Shown: one piece after another, positions 8,721 to 16,978 of the stretch
Numbering within the stretch: the stretch's first letter is position 1
How the letters are laid out: the number at the start of each line of letters is the position of its first letter
DNA from: Pedobacter sp. MC2016-05
GTDB lineage: Bacteria; Bacteroidota; Bacteroidia; Sphingobacteriales; Sphingobacteriaceae
DNA: 64,000 nt
Assembly: GCF_026239735.1 (NCBI RefSeq)
Contig: NZ_JAPIVT010000002.1
Span: 62,001-126,000, forward strand
Direction: 5' to 3'
Program-made: the position numbers and the translations under genes
The notes under the pieces: generated by a model
Told to the model about the DNA's origin: nothing
Seen by the model: the letters and a program-made list of their open reading frames with translations, nothing else
Database searches by the model: none

Positions 8721-8746
8721 ATGATAACTAAGTTTATCGTTATCAT
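8721..8746. promoter_or_regulatory. Inverted repeat, possible operator of the downstream ABC module
   Basis: ATGATAAC (8721-8728) and GTTATCAT (8739-8746) are perfect inverted arms 10 bp apart, just before a -7-like TATATTTA at 8751-8758 and the start of the next gene at 8762. The position fits an operator overlapping a promoter; the binding protein is unknown. Confidence 0.4.
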
Positions 8747-8761
8747 TTTATATATTTAGTC

Positions 8762-9085
8762 GTGTCTTTTAGTCTACTCAGAAAATCAACATTAATATAT
8801 AAACCAATATTTCTCTGGAATATATTAGTGAGTTTATGCACCTCAGTGTTTTTTTATTTAAACGGCTTTGATGAACCCGGCATTTATTCATTTATGCTAA
8901 TTATAAAAATAATAGGCTGGATATTCTCTGTTGCGATCTATTTCATGTTTTATCAAAATACTGCTTACTTTTTCAAAAACCAAGGGATTAGTTTCAAGAG
9001 AATTATGACCAATCTTATTTTCTATGATTTAGCACTTTTGTTAGCAACATTAATGATCTTACTGGTATGGCAGAACTTTTTGTAG
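8762..9085 (+). CDS. Small membrane protein, probable partner of an ABC ATPase
   Basis: 107 residues from a GTG at 8762, with no better ATG before residue 45. There are about three membrane segments (17-34, 40-62, 84-104). The 3' end overlaps the start of the ABC ATPase gene by 19 bp, a strong sign of co-translation. It is far too short to be a standard ABC permease. It may be a minimal membrane anchor for the ATPase or a small accessory subunit; this is inference from context only. Confidence 0.6.
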   Translation: MSFSLLRKSTLIYKPIFLWNILVSLCTSVFFYLNGFDEPGIYSFMLIIKIIGWIFSVAIYFMFYQNTAYFFKNQGISFKRIMTNLIFYDLALLLATLMILLVWQNFL

Positions 9086-9726
9086 ATAGTGTTAACCATT
9101 GGTTTGCTGATAGGGAGATCTTGAGCAGTGTTTATCTGAATTGTCAAATTGGTGAAGTAGTAGGACTTTTAGGAAGAAACGGTTGCGGTAAATCAACACT
9201 CTTAAAAATCATTTTTGGAAGCGTTAAACCTAAGTTCAAATACTTAAGTATTAATGAGAAGATCTACAAAAAGGGGTTTTTATCTGGCCGTGTATCATAC
9301 CTCCCTCAGGATAACTTTATTCCTAATCAAATTACTCTAGCAGCTGCAATTGATATATTTTGCAAAAACAATCGCGATGAGTTAATCAAAATAAACTTCG
9401 TTTTCGAAAACCTAAATACAAAATTTTATCATTTATCAGGAGGAGAAGCTAGATATCTGGAATGCCTTTTAATGATATATAGCGATAAACCATATGTATT
9501 ACTAGATGAACCATTCTCGCAACTATCTCCATTATTGGTAGAAAATTTAAAAACACATATTAACCATTTAAAAAGCGAAAAAGGTTTTATTATAACTGAT
9601 CATTATTACAGGTCTATCCTAGACGTTTCTGACCGTATTGTCCTACTTCACAATCATTGCAATTACACCATTCAAAAGGAAGAAGATTTGGTTTTACATG
9701 GTTATTTACCAGGATTTAACACATAA
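9067..9726 (+). CDS. ABC transporter ATP-binding protein
   Basis: 219 residues with all nucleotide-binding motifs in order: Walker A GRNGCGKST (~36-44), Q-loop at ~81 (LPQDN), signature LSGGE (~123-127), Walker B YVLLDEP (~143-149), H-loop His in ITDHYY (~179). The motifs look functional. The ~80 residues between Walker A and the signature are somewhat divergent (KPKFKYLSINEKIYKKGF). It overlaps the small membrane-protein gene upstream; no standard permease is adjacent, so its substrate cannot be stated. The unit ends at a hairpin shared with the convergent amn gene. Confidence 0.85.
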   Translation: MAELFVDSVNHWFADREILSSVYLNCQIGEVVGLLGRNGCGKSTLLKIIFGSVKPKFKYLSINEKIYKKGFLSGRVSYLPQDNFIPNQITLAAAIDIFCKNNRDELIKINFVFENLNTKFYHLSGGEARYLECLLMIYSDKPYVLLDEPFSQLSPLLVENLKTHINHLKSEKGFIITDHYYRSILDVSDRIVLLHNHCNYTIQKEEDLVLHGYLPGFNT

Positions 9727-9748
9727 AAAAAGATCAGCATTGCTGATC
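9724..9748 (-). terminator. Terminator hairpin, amn side
   Basis: GATCAGC (9732-9738) / loop ATT / GCTGATC (9742-9748). On the minus strand the stem is followed by eight T, so it best serves transcripts coming from amn; it lies between two convergent genes and may act on both. Confidence 0.7.
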
Positions 9749-9879
9749 TCGAATATTTATTAGATCTTACAACATCCTAATTAGGAGGAGTTAAATAACT
9801 TGCTATTACAACGATCGATGAAACCGAAAAATGAAAATTTATTGCTCTAAATGTGAATCGCTACGAAGCATCACATAAA

Positions 9880-10743
9880 TTAAAACAACAAATGTTTAAC
9901 TGTAAGTCCGTTATTTATGAGTTGCTTTAAAGAATCAATGCCAATTCTTAAATGGGTTTCGACATACTTCTCCGTTACAGCGCTATCGCTTTCTGCAGTT
10001 TTAACACCCTCAGGGATCATTGGCTGATCTGAAACCAATAGCAATGCTCCTGCTGGAATTTTATTTGCGAAGGCAGTAGTAAATACTGTTGCTGTTTCCA
10101 TATCAACCGCCATCGCCCTTAATGTTTTAAGGTACTTTTTAAATTCTTTGTCGTGCTCCCAAACCCTTCTGTTTGTAGTATAACAAGTTCCGGTCCAGTA
10201 ATCTCTGCCATGATCACGGATAGTTGTAGAGATTGCTTTCTGCAATGCGAACGCTGGCAATGCCGGCACTTCTGCAGGAAGATAATCGTTTGAGGTTCCT
10301 TCTCCCCTAATTGCTGCGATTGGCAAAATTAAATCGCCTAATTGGTTTTTCTTCTTTAATCCACCACACTTACCTAAAAACAAAACTGCTTTTGGTTTTA
10401 TCGCTGTTAACAAATCCATCATAGTTGCTGCAAGCGGACTACCCATACCGAAGTTGATAATGGTAATTCCATTTGCGGTAACACTTTGCATAGGCTTATC
10501 CAAACCCATAATTGGGGCATTGTCGTTCCACTCCGAAAACATGCTCACATACTTACTGAAGTTGGTTAACAAAATGTAATCACCAAATTGATCTAGCGGT
10601 CGGCCGGTGTATCTTGGCAACCAATTTTTAACAATTTCATCTTTCGATTTTAAACCAGATTTAACAGGACTTTCAACCTCTTTAACCTTTTTGGCCTTCT
10701 CCACTATGGCTTCGTCCTTCTTTACGTCTTTTTCTTCATTCAT
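9880..10743 (-). CDS. amn: AMP nucleosidase
   Basis: 287 residues, the short form found in Bacteroidota (the E. coli enzyme is much longer). A ~45-residue Lys/Glu-rich N-terminal extension precedes a nucleoside-phosphorylase-like fold: ITIINFGMGSPLAATMMD, VLFLGKCGGLKKKNQLGDLILP, the conserved GEGTSNDY, and AVDMETATVF, which carries the Glu that contacts the ribose in this fold. The reaction is AMP + H2O to adenine + ribose 5-phosphate, in cytosolic purine salvage and AMP pool control. It is alone on its strand, with a terminator downstream. Confidence 0.9.
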   Translation of the reverse strand: MNEEKDVKKDEAIVEKAKKVKEVESPVKSGLKSKDEIVKNWLPRYTGRPLDQFGDYILLTNFSKYVSMFSEWNDNAPIMGLDKPMQSVTANGITIINFGMGSPLAATMMDLLTAIKPKAVLFLGKCGGLKKKNQLGDLILPIAAIRGEGTSNDYLPAEVPALPAFALQKAISTTIRDHGRDYWTGTCYTTNRRVWEHDKEFKKYLKTLRAMAVDMETATVFTTAFANKIPAGALLLVSDQPMIPEGVKTAESDSAVTEKYVETHLRIGIDSLKQLINNGLTVKHLLF

Positions 10744-10795
10744 ATTTTAAGGCTTTGAGCAAAGCGCTTGGCGCTTAGCGTTAATAAATATTATA

Positions 10796-10831
10796 TTAAA
10801 AAAAATCCCTCCCGATGCTCGGGAAGGATTT
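10796..10831 (-). terminator. Rho-independent terminator after clpX
   Basis: On the minus strand: AAATCCTTCCCGA / GCA-type loop / TCGGGAGGGATT then nine T. It begins 7 bp after the clpX stop and closes the tig-clpP-clpX transcript. Confidence 0.9.
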
Positions 10832-10837
10832 GAATTT

Positions 10838-12076
10838 TTATGCGGCTTGTAACTTCTTAAAGTCGGCCTTTTCAAATTTTTCTATCGCATAATCGAGCGT
10901 GATATGCAACTCCTTGACATCCGTTTGCGTGGGCGTGTCGAACATGGCATCCAACATAATTGCTTCACAAATCGATCTCAAACCACGAGCGCCCAGTTTG
11001 TACTCCATTGCCTTGTCGACAACAAAATCCAAAACATCATCTTCAAAAACTAAGTTAACATCTTCGTAAGCAAAAAGCTTAACATATTGCTTAATTAATG
11101 AATTTTTAGGCGCTGTTAAAATATTACGTAGCGATTCTTTATCCAAAGGATTTAAATGCGAAAGAACTGGAATACGACCAATTAACTCTGGAATTAAACC
11201 AAAAGATTTTAAATCCTGAGGAGTGATATACTTGTAAAGATTTTTAAGATCTAAAACGGTCTCATCTTTCTTCACTTTATAACCAACAGCCTGCGTACGC
11301 AAACGATTTGCAATTTTACGTTCGATACCATCAAAAGCACCTCCGCAGATAAACAGAATGTTGTTGGTATTTACCGGAATCATTTTCTGATCGGGGTGTT
11401 TTCGTCCGCCCTGAGGTGGAACATTTACAACCGTACCTTCTAAAATTTTCAGTAATGCCTGCTGAACACCTTCGCCTGATACATCACGAGTGATTGAAGG
11501 ATTATCACTTTTACGGGCAACCTTATCCACTTCATCAATATATACAATGCCACGTTCTGCGGCAGCCACATCATAATCAGCAGCCTGAAGTAAACGTGTC
11601 AAAATACTTTCTACATCCTCTCCTACGTAACCTGCTTCCGTTAAAACCGTTGCATCGCAAATACAAAATGGTACATGCAAAATTTTCGCAATGGTTTTAG
11701 CCAAAAGGGTTTTACCAGTACCTGTTTCACCTACCAGCATGATGTTCGATTTCTCAATCTCAATCTCGTCTTTATCAACTTTTTGATTTAAACGCTTATA
11801 ATGGTTGTAAACTGCAACAGAAAGCACTTTCTTAGCATCATCCTGACCAATTACATATTGATCCAGATGCTGCTTTATTTCTAACGGTTTAAGTAAAGAA
11901 ATGGCAGCCTGGATATTTTTAGTGTTTTTGGTTCCTAATTCCTGTGAAAGCAGTTGATTGGCCTGAGTAACGCACTTATCGCAGATAAATGCATCCATGC
12001 CTTCAATTAACATTAAAGTTTCATGCTTGCCAGAATGGCAGAATGAGCAACGGGATTCTTTATTTTGTTTCGCCAT
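10838..12076 (-). CDS. clpX: ATP-dependent Clp protease ATP-binding subunit ClpX
   Basis: 412 residues from the ATG at 12076 ([10 protein letters not shown]); an in-frame start further upstream would add 19 residues read from inside clpP and is rejected. Motifs: N-terminal C4 zinc finger (CSFCHSG ... CDKCV), Walker [12 protein letters not shown], pore loop GYVGED, Walker [10 protein letters not shown], sensor and arginine finger near [10 protein letters not shown]. At the ClpP-docking loop, where many ClpX have IGF, this one reads VGY. It unfolds tagged substrates and feeds them to ClpP. The start overlaps the clpP stop by 17 bp, so the two are coupled. Confidence 0.97.
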   Translation of the reverse strand: MAKQNKESRCSFCHSGKHETLMLIEGMDAFICDKCVTQANQLLSQELGTKNTKNIQAAISLLKPLEIKQHLDQYVIGQDDAKKVLSVAVYNHYKRLNQKVDKDEIEIEKSNIMLVGETGTGKTLLAKTIAKILHVPFCICDATVLTEAGYVGEDVESILTRLLQAADYDVAAAERGIVYIDEVDKVARKSDNPSITRDVSGEGVQQALLKILEGTVVNVPPQGGRKHPDQKMIPVNTNNILFICGGAFDGIERKIANRLRTQAVGYKVKKDETVLDLKNLYKYITPQDLKSFGLIPELIGRIPVLSHLNPLDKESLRNILTAPKNSLIKQYVKLFAYEDVNLVFEDDVLDFVVDKAMEYKLGARGLRSICEAIMLDAMFDTPTQTDVKELHITLDYAIEKFEKADFKKLQAA

Positions 12077-12767
12077 CTTTTTTTGAGTTTCTCGATAAAA
12101 CTTCATCAACCATACCAAATCCTTTTGCCTCATCGGCAGTCATCCAGTAATCGCGATCTGAAGCTTTCTCCACCCAATCATAACTTTGGCCAGAGTGCTG
12201 TGAAATAATATCGTATAATTCTTTTTTCAATTTTAACATTTCTCTCAAGTTGATCTCCATATCAGATGCAACACCTTGTGCACCACCTGATGGCTGGTGA
12301 ATCATTACTCTTGAGTGAGGTAATGCAGCACGCTTACCTTTAGCTCCTGCAACCAATAATACAGCACCCATTGATGCAGCCATACCGGTACAAATTGTAG
12401 CCACATCTGGCTGAATGTATTGCATGGTATCATAAATACCTAAACCTGCATATACCGAACCACCTGGTGAATTGATGTAAATCTGAATGTCTCTATCAGC
12501 ATCTGTTGATTGCAAAAACAATAACTGAGCTTGAATAATATTGGCATTCTGATCGTAGATTGCATCACCTAAAAAGATAATACGATCCATCATCAACCTT
12601 GAAAAAACGTCCATTTGAGCTACGTTCAACTGACGTTCTTCAATAATGTAAGGCGTCATGTTCTGTGGGTTCATGTTCGCCTGTGCAATAAATTTATCTA
12701 CGTGTAAACCGCCAATCCCCTGATGTTTAACGGCAAATTTTCTGAATTCTTGTGAATCTATGTTCAT
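12060..12767 (-). CDS. clpP: ATP-dependent Clp protease proteolytic subunit ClpP
   Basis: 235 residues. The catalytic triad is visible: Ser132 in GMAASMGA, His157 in RVMIHQP and Asp206 in SDRDYWM. The N-terminal ~35 residues (MNIDSQEFRKFAV...) look like a propeptide or extension; the conserved body begins near MTPYIIEERQ. It forms the barrel protease that works with ClpX, whose gene overlaps the 3' end. Upstream come the four-helix-bundle gene and tig, the classic tig-clpP-clpX order. Confidence 0.97.
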   Translation of the reverse strand: MNIDSQEFRKFAVKHQGIGGLHVDKFIAQANMNPQNMTPYIIEERQLNVAQMDVFSRLMMDRIIFLGDAIYDQNANIIQAQLLFLQSTDADRDIQIYINSPGGSVYAGLGIYDTMQYIQPDVATICTGMAASMGAVLLVAGAKGKRAALPHSRVMIHQPSGGAQGVASDMEINLREMLKLKKELYDIISQHSGQSYDWVEKASDRDYWMTADEAKGFGMVDEVLSRNSKKDGETK

Positions 12768-12827
12768 AATATTGTATTGCGTTTAGAGTTTGGCGTTGAG
12801 CGTTGATTAACGAATAGCCAAACCGGA

Positions 12828-13151
12828 TTATAATTTTAACAAAAATTTTCTAAAGTTGGTTAATTTCCGTGCCAATTTATCTAATTCTTCTAGATAATAA
12901 AGCAGTTCAATGTCAGAAATATATTTTCTCCTTTCCAATACCACCAAAATATTAGCATTTTCAAACGCAGATCTATGCGCAATGTTCAGATAATGAGCAA
13001 ATTCCTTGTTTGAAATGGAACCAGAACCCTCGGCAATATTATTGGATATGCTAAGAGCAGCCCCATTGAGCTGCTCTGCAAATCTGTATTTTTTATCAAC
13101 TGACAATCGGTCAGCTATATCAAGTAATTTATCAGTTAGTTCGATAGACAA
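12828..13151 (-). CDS. Four-helix-bundle protein (23S rRNA intervening-sequence type), N-terminus cut by an in-frame stop
   Basis: 107 residues counted from a TTG at 13151. The core LNGAALSISNNIAEGSGSISNKEFAHYLNIAHRSAFENANILV is the signature of the small four-helix-bundle proteins first seen in 23S rRNA intervening sequences, now found in many genomes. Upstream in the same frame, from an ATG at 13190, the family-like start MAQFKFQSL-VWQLSIELTDK is readable, but codon 10 is TAA (plus strand 13161-13163). So the natural N-terminus is broken, and the gene is either a fresh pseudogene, translated from TTG, or read through. It is inserted between tig and clpP; function unknown. Confidence 0.7.
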   Translation of the reverse strand: MSIELTDKLLDIADRLSVDKKYRFAEQLNGAALSISNNIAEGSGSISNKEFAHYLNIAHRSAFENANILVVLERRKYISDIELLYYLEELDKLARKLTNFRKFLLKL

Positions 13152-13248
13152 CTGCCAAACTTAGAGCGATTGAAATTTAAATTGAGCCATCGCTAGATAT
13201 AAACAATCGATCAATCATTTTTGAACGCCTACCGCTATTCGCCTAACG

Positions 13249-14601
13249 CTAGTCCTTCTTATCCAACTCTACAAATTTATCGTAATCAATTTCTTTTTGA
13301 TCCAAGGTTACGATAGTTTTAATTTGTTCGAAAGTTTTAGCTGCTTTAACTTCTTCGAAAGTGCGGTTCGCATTTTCTTTGTCTTGTAAAAATTGAACAG
13401 CGTATTGCGCCAATTGATCTTCTGGAAGTGGGCTTGGGCTGTACATTCTAAATTGAGCATCTAACTTAGCTTTAGCCGCTGCAACAACATCTTCATATTT
13501 AATTTCGATACTGTTATCTTTGATGATTTTGTTTTCGATTAATGTCCATTTAAGGTTTTTAGCGAAATCATCATAACCTTCTGCTAATTCTTCGTCGGTT
13601 AATTTTTCGTTTGTAGCTTTTAACCAACGACGTAAAAAATCATCTGGTAAATCAAAAGCATGTTTTTGCAAAAGTGCTTCGTAGATATCGTTTGATAATT
13701 TACGTTCAGCATCTTGTGTAAACATACTTTCTACTTCTTCCTGAATTTTTGCTCTAAAGCCAGCTTCATCTGTTACTGTGCCTTCGCCAAATAATTTATC
13801 GAAAAACTCCTGATTTAAATCTGATTCTTCTAAACGGTTAACATTTTTTACTGTCAACTGGAAGTTCGATTTCAAATCTGCTGCGTCCTCTTCAGAAATA
13901 TTTAGAGCTTTAGCAATCGCCGCTTTATCTTCAAATGTTTTTTGAACATCGATTGTTACTACATCGTCCTTTTTTAAACCCACTAACGATTTAAGAACTT
14001 TTTTATCCGAGATTAAATCTAAACGGATAGTTGCAGTATTGGAGATGCCACCTTCGAAAATAGAACCATCTGCACCTAACTGAACTAATTCAGCATATAA
14101 AACGTCACCTTCTTCAGCAACTTCCGGGTTTGTCATTTTACCATAGCTGCGACGGATGTTTTTGATACGGCTTTCTAATGTCTCCTGATCAGCTTTAACT
14201 ACATACTGTGTAAATTTATCTTTAGAAGAAACATTAACATCGAACGCTGGCGCTAAACCCAATTCGTAATCGAACTCGAATTCATCGGTATTATCCCATT
14301 TAAAATCGCGTTCGTTATCCATTTGAGGCAATGGCTGACCTAAAATTTCTAATTTTTGCTCAGCAATATAGTTTGATAACGTATCATTTAATAAGTTATT
14401 GATCTCTTCCACTAAAATGCTTTTGCCATACATTTTTTTAATATGAGCAGCAGGAACCATTCCCTTACGGAAACCAGGTAGTTGTGCTTTTTTAGCCTGA
14501 TCTTTAATAGCTTTTTCTACTTTCGGACTATAATCAGCAGGTGCGATTTTGATTTTTACAACAGCATTTAAGTTGCCGGTTTTTTCCTGTGTAATATTCA
14601 T
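13249..14601 (-). CDS. tig: Trigger factor (ribosome-associated chaperone)
   Basis: 450 residues. The ribosome-docking loop is present as LPGFRKGMVP (family GFRxGxxP, ~residues 41-50), and the N-terminal domain MNITQEKTGNLNAVVKIKI is typical. The middle peptidyl-prolyl isomerase domain is degenerate, as usual in Bacteroidota (about 150-240), followed by the helical C-terminal arms (~ 250-430). It binds nascent chains at the ribosome exit. It leads the tig-clpP-clpX series; no clear promoter was found in the 136 bp upstream, which hold the tRNA terminator. Confidence 0.93.
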   Translation of the reverse strand: MNITQEKTGNLNAVVKIKIAPADYSPKVEKAIKDQAKKAQLPGFRKGMVPAAHIKKMYGKSILVEEINNLLNDTLSNYIAEQKLEILGQPLPQMDNERDFKWDNTDEFEFDYELGLAPAFDVNVSSKDKFTQYVVKADQETLESRIKNIRRSYGKMTNPEVAEEGDVLYAELVQLGADGSIFEGGISNTATIRLDLISDKKVLKSLVGLKKDDVVTIDVQKTFEDKAAIAKALNISEEDAADLKSNFQLTVKNVNRLEESDLNQEFFDKLFGEGTVTDEAGFRAKIQEEVESMFTQDAERKLSNDIYEALLQKHAFDLPDDFLRRWLKATNEKLTDEELAEGYDDFAKNLKWTLIENKIIKDNSIEIKYEDVVAAAKAKLDAQFRMYSPSPLPEDQLAQYAVQFLQDKENANRTFEEVKAAKTFEQIKTIVTLDQKEIDYDKFVELDKKD

Positions 14602-14685
14602 TTTTAGAGATATGAGTATTTAGAAGTGAGATGTGAGACAAGCTTAGTGTTCGCAAATCACCCCCGTTGTTATTAATCAATGTTT

Positions 14686-14725
14686 TTAAAAACAAAACCG
14701 TTCCGATGTTTAAATCGAAACGGCC
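14686..14725 (-). terminator. Terminator downstream of tRNA-Leu
   Basis: CCGTTTCGAT / TTTAAA-type loop / ATCGGAACGG on the minus strand with a single mismatch, followed by TTTTGTTTTT. It starts about 14 nt after the tRNA 3' end. Confidence 0.75.
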
Positions 14726-14737
14726 TTTATCTTGTTG

Positions 14738-14819
14738 TGCGGAAGAAGGGACTCGAACCCCCACGCCGTGAAGCGCCAGATCCTAAGTCTGGTGCGGCTA
14801 CCAATTACGCCACTTCCGC
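14738..14819 (-). tRNA. tRNA-Leu (anticodon UAG)
   Basis: On the minus strand the acceptor GCGGAAG pairs with CTTCCGC followed by discriminator A. The anticodon arm is CCAGA-CTTAGGA-TCTGG, giving anticodon TAG (Leu, CUA). The T arm has GGTTCGAGTCC, and the variable arm is extended as expected for a class II tRNA. No CCA is encoded. Confidence 0.95.
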
Positions 14820-14841
14820 AGTTAGGATGTATTAAGGACTG

Positions 14842-14871
14842 CAAAGATAGAAACTAGATTGAATAATCAAA
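14842..14871 (-). promoter_or_regulatory. Promoter of tRNA-Leu
   Basis: Minus strand TTTG (14871-14868) and TATCTTTG (14849-14842), 18 bp apart, ending 22 bp before the tRNA 5' end. Confidence 0.65.
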
Positions 14872-14977
14872 AGGTATGCACCAGTTTTTATCTATTATTT
14901 TTTATTAAAAAAGCTAAGTCGCTAATTCTGAACGACAAAAATTTCAAAATAATAATTAATTATTATCTTCAGCTTTG

Positions 14978-15283
14978 CTACTTCATCACCACTTCAGAAA
15001 CTTCTATCAAATCTGGCCCACCCTCTATTGGGTAACCTGCGACTTTGGTACCTCTTAAAACTACTTGTTTATCGGCATAGGTATCGAGATTTAAACTACT
15101 GCTTCTAAGCGCATAAGGTTTGCCGCCATAACTAATGGTATGGGTTCCGTACTGATAAGTCGTCATCCCCCATTTGGTTATCCTGCCTTCGATGGAAATC
15201 GATTCCCCGGAAGACGCAGATCGCATGATCCCACATCCAGAAACCGCAGCAACAAATAATGTGAGGTAAATAAATTTTTTCAT
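14978..15283 (-). CDS. Small putative lipoprotein
   Basis: 101 residues with a lipoprotein signal: KKFIYLTLFVAAVSGC, Cys at ~17. The mature ~84 residues are mostly beta-like (SISIEGRITKWGMTTYQYGTHTISYGGKPYAL ... VVLRGTKV), suggesting a small OB-like or barrel fold, and lack catalytic motifs. It lies 43 bp downstream of the BtuF-like gene on the same strand, so the two may be co-transcribed. No family recognised. Confidence 0.65.
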   Translation of the reverse strand: MKKFIYLTLFVAAVSGCGIMRSASSGESISIEGRITKWGMTTYQYGTHTISYGGKPYALRSSSLNLDTYADKQVVLRGTKVAGYPIEGGPDLIEVSEVVMK

Positions 15284-15326
15284 AGGTGAAGATATTAAGT
15301 TTTATAAACAAAGGAACAGTGAAAGA

Positions 15327-16127
15327 CTAATAAAGTTCTTTTTGAAACTCGAAAAAATATTGAACTGCCTTAACTAAACGGCTTCCATACCAACTGAACA
15401 TTTCCCCATCAACCAACATCACCTTCGCATTTGGAATGGCATTCTGTATTTCTTCAATATGTTTTTCTTTAAAAGGATAGGGTTCTGATGAAAGTAGAAT
15501 TAGTTCGCAATTAAGAGTTTTCAGTTTCTCCAATGTAATTTGTGGGTATCGATCTTGTTGAACAACATTAATCATTCCGTTGGTGAGCAGCACATCATCA
15601 ATAAAAGTATTTTTGCCCGCAACCATGAAAGGTTTTCGCCAAATGAGATAGGCTACCTTTTTATCAATTTGGTTTTGAGCTGCTAACGTTTTCAAATCGT
15701 TAAAACCAGCTGAAATAAGGTGGTTAAGGTATGCAGCTTCAGGGTCACGGTCTACCAGTGCACCAATCTGCGAGATGGTTTTCATGGCATCATCTAAGGT
15801 AAAAATGTCGCTCATCCAAACTGGAAAATACTCCGCTAACTCTTCAATATCGCTTTGCGTGTTTTCTTCTTTATTTCCAATGATGAGATCGGGATTCAAA
15901 TCTTTAATCAGATCGATATTAAGTTTCTTCGTACCGCCAACCTTCGTACGTCCGGCAAACTTTTCTATCGGATGGATGCAAAACTTGGTTAAGCCGATAA
16001 TTTCCTGATCTAAACCCAAATCAAAAAGCAATTCTGTTTGTGAGGGAACAATAGAAACAATGCGTTTGGGCGGAAACTCGAGTGTAACCTCCCGTCCCAT
16101 CTGATCGGTGAACGTTTTTTGCATCAA
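15327..16127 (-). CDS. Periplasmic-binding-protein-like (BtuF/FhuD fold) protein without signal peptide
   Basis: 266 residues. The body fits the helical-backbone metal receptor family (type III solute-binding proteins): RIVSIVPSQTELLFDLGLDQEIIGLTKFCIHP, then NIDLIKDLNPDLIIGNKEEN, and TLEKLKTLNCELILLSSEPYPF. The start MMQKTFTDQMGREVTLEFPPKRI has no hydrophobic signal, so the protein appears cytosolic, although homologues in transport bind cobalamin or iron chelates outside the membrane. No cognate permease or ATPase is adjacent; the upstream ABC genes are FtsX type and unrelated. A role in cytosolic corrinoid or metal handling is possible but unproven. Confidence 0.75.
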   Translation of the reverse strand: MMQKTFTDQMGREVTLEFPPKRIVSIVPSQTELLFDLGLDQEIIGLTKFCIHPIEKFAGRTKVGGTKKLNIDLIKDLNPDLIIGNKEENTQSDIEELAEYFPVWMSDIFTLDDAMKTISQIGALVDRDPEAAYLNHLISAGFNDLKTLAAQNQIDKKVAYLIWRKPFMVAGKNTFIDDVLLTNGMINVVQQDRYPQITLEKLKTLNCELILLSSEPYPFKEKHIEEIQNAIPNAKVMLVDGEMFSWYGSRLVKAVQYFFEFQKELY

Positions 16128-16137
16128 GCAAAGTTAT

Positions 16138-16195
16138 AGTTTTAGGTTATAAGTTCTAAGTCGGAAGTAAAACTTAAAGCGTATAACCTAAAACT
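16138..16195. repeat. 14-bp inverted repeat downstream of the ABC operon
   Basis: AGTTTTAGGTTATA (16138-16151) and TATAACCTAAAACT (16182-16195) are perfect inverted arms with a 30-nt loop. It is located between the last gene of the ABC array and the BtuF-like gene. There is no T-run on the minus strand, so termination is uncertain; similar purine-rich palindromes fill several other spacers of the array. Confidence 0.6.
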
Positions 16196-16215
16196 TAAAC
16201 ACGTAGCACTTACAA

Positions 16216-16893
16216 CTAAACTTGTACATCACCCTTAACAACGCCGTCGGCAATGTGCAAGATCCTATTCCCATATTCAGCATTTTTTTCAGAATGCGTT
16301 ACCTGGATAATGGTGATCCCATCTTCTTTATTTAATTTTTGGAAAAGCTGCATAATTTCTTCTGCCTGTGCCGATTGCAAATTTCCGGTAGGTTCATCAG
16401 CCAGAATGATGCTCGGTTGAGCGGCTAAAGCCCTTGCAATACCAACCAGTTGTTGCTGGCCACCCGAAAGTTGGTTAGGAAATAAATCTTTTTTAGCTAC
16501 GATATTAAACCGATCTAACAAGTTAGCAATCCTGCTGGCACGTTCAGCGCTTCCCACTTTTTTATAAAGCAGTGGTGCTTCTATGTTTTCGTAAACCGTC
16601 ATCTCATCAATTAAATGATAAGCCTGAAACACAAAACCAATGTGATTTCGGTAAAGTTCAATCCGTTTACGTTCATTTAAACTGGTTACATTTTCGCCCA
16701 TAAACTCGTAGGTGCCGTAAGTCGGCTCCTCCAGCATCCCTAAAATATTAAGAAGAGTTGATTTACCGGCACCGGATGGTCCCATTATAGACACAAATTC
16801 GCCTTGTTTAATTGTAGTGGTTACATGGCGAAGAATGTAACTTTTAACCCCTTTATTGGCGTAATATTTTTCTATATTTTTAAGTTCTATCAT
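16216..16893 (-). CDS. ABC transporter ATP-binding protein (LolD/MacB type), second ATPase of the array, divergent
   Basis: 225 residues. Walker A GPSGAGKSTLL (~39-49), Q-loop FVFQAYHLIDEMTV, signature LSGGQQQ followed by LVGIARAL (usually RVAIARAL), Walker B IILADEPTGNL, H-loop VTHSEK. After Walker B the D-loop reads NLQ instead of the near-invariant NLD, and the Arg after the signature is Leu. It is the last gene of the seven-permease array. The first ATPase (34555) has canonical residues at both places. It probably powers one or more of the permeases for envelope export, perhaps with altered cycling. Confidence 0.88.
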   Translation of the reverse strand: MIELKNIEKYYANKGVKSYILRHVTTTIKQGEFVSIMGPSGAGKSTLLNILGMLEEPTYGTYEFMGENVTSLNERKRIELYRNHIGFVFQAYHLIDEMTVYENIEAPLLYKKVGSAERASRIANLLDRFNIVAKKDLFPNQLSGGQQQLVGIARALAAQPSIILADEPTGNLQSAQAEEIMQLFQKLNKEDGITIIQVTHSEKNAEYGNRILHIADGVVKGDVQV

Positions 16894-16978
16894 TTTTTTA
16901 GTATCGAGTATTTAGTATCAAGTATTAAGATATTGGCTTCACTTTGGTCTTTCCATTTTATTCTTTCCGCTTTTTGCT

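Noticed and set aside
10838..12133. Longer clpX start at 12133
   Set aside because: The additional 19 residues come from clpP in another frame; [10 protein letters not shown] directly before the zinc finger is the usual start.
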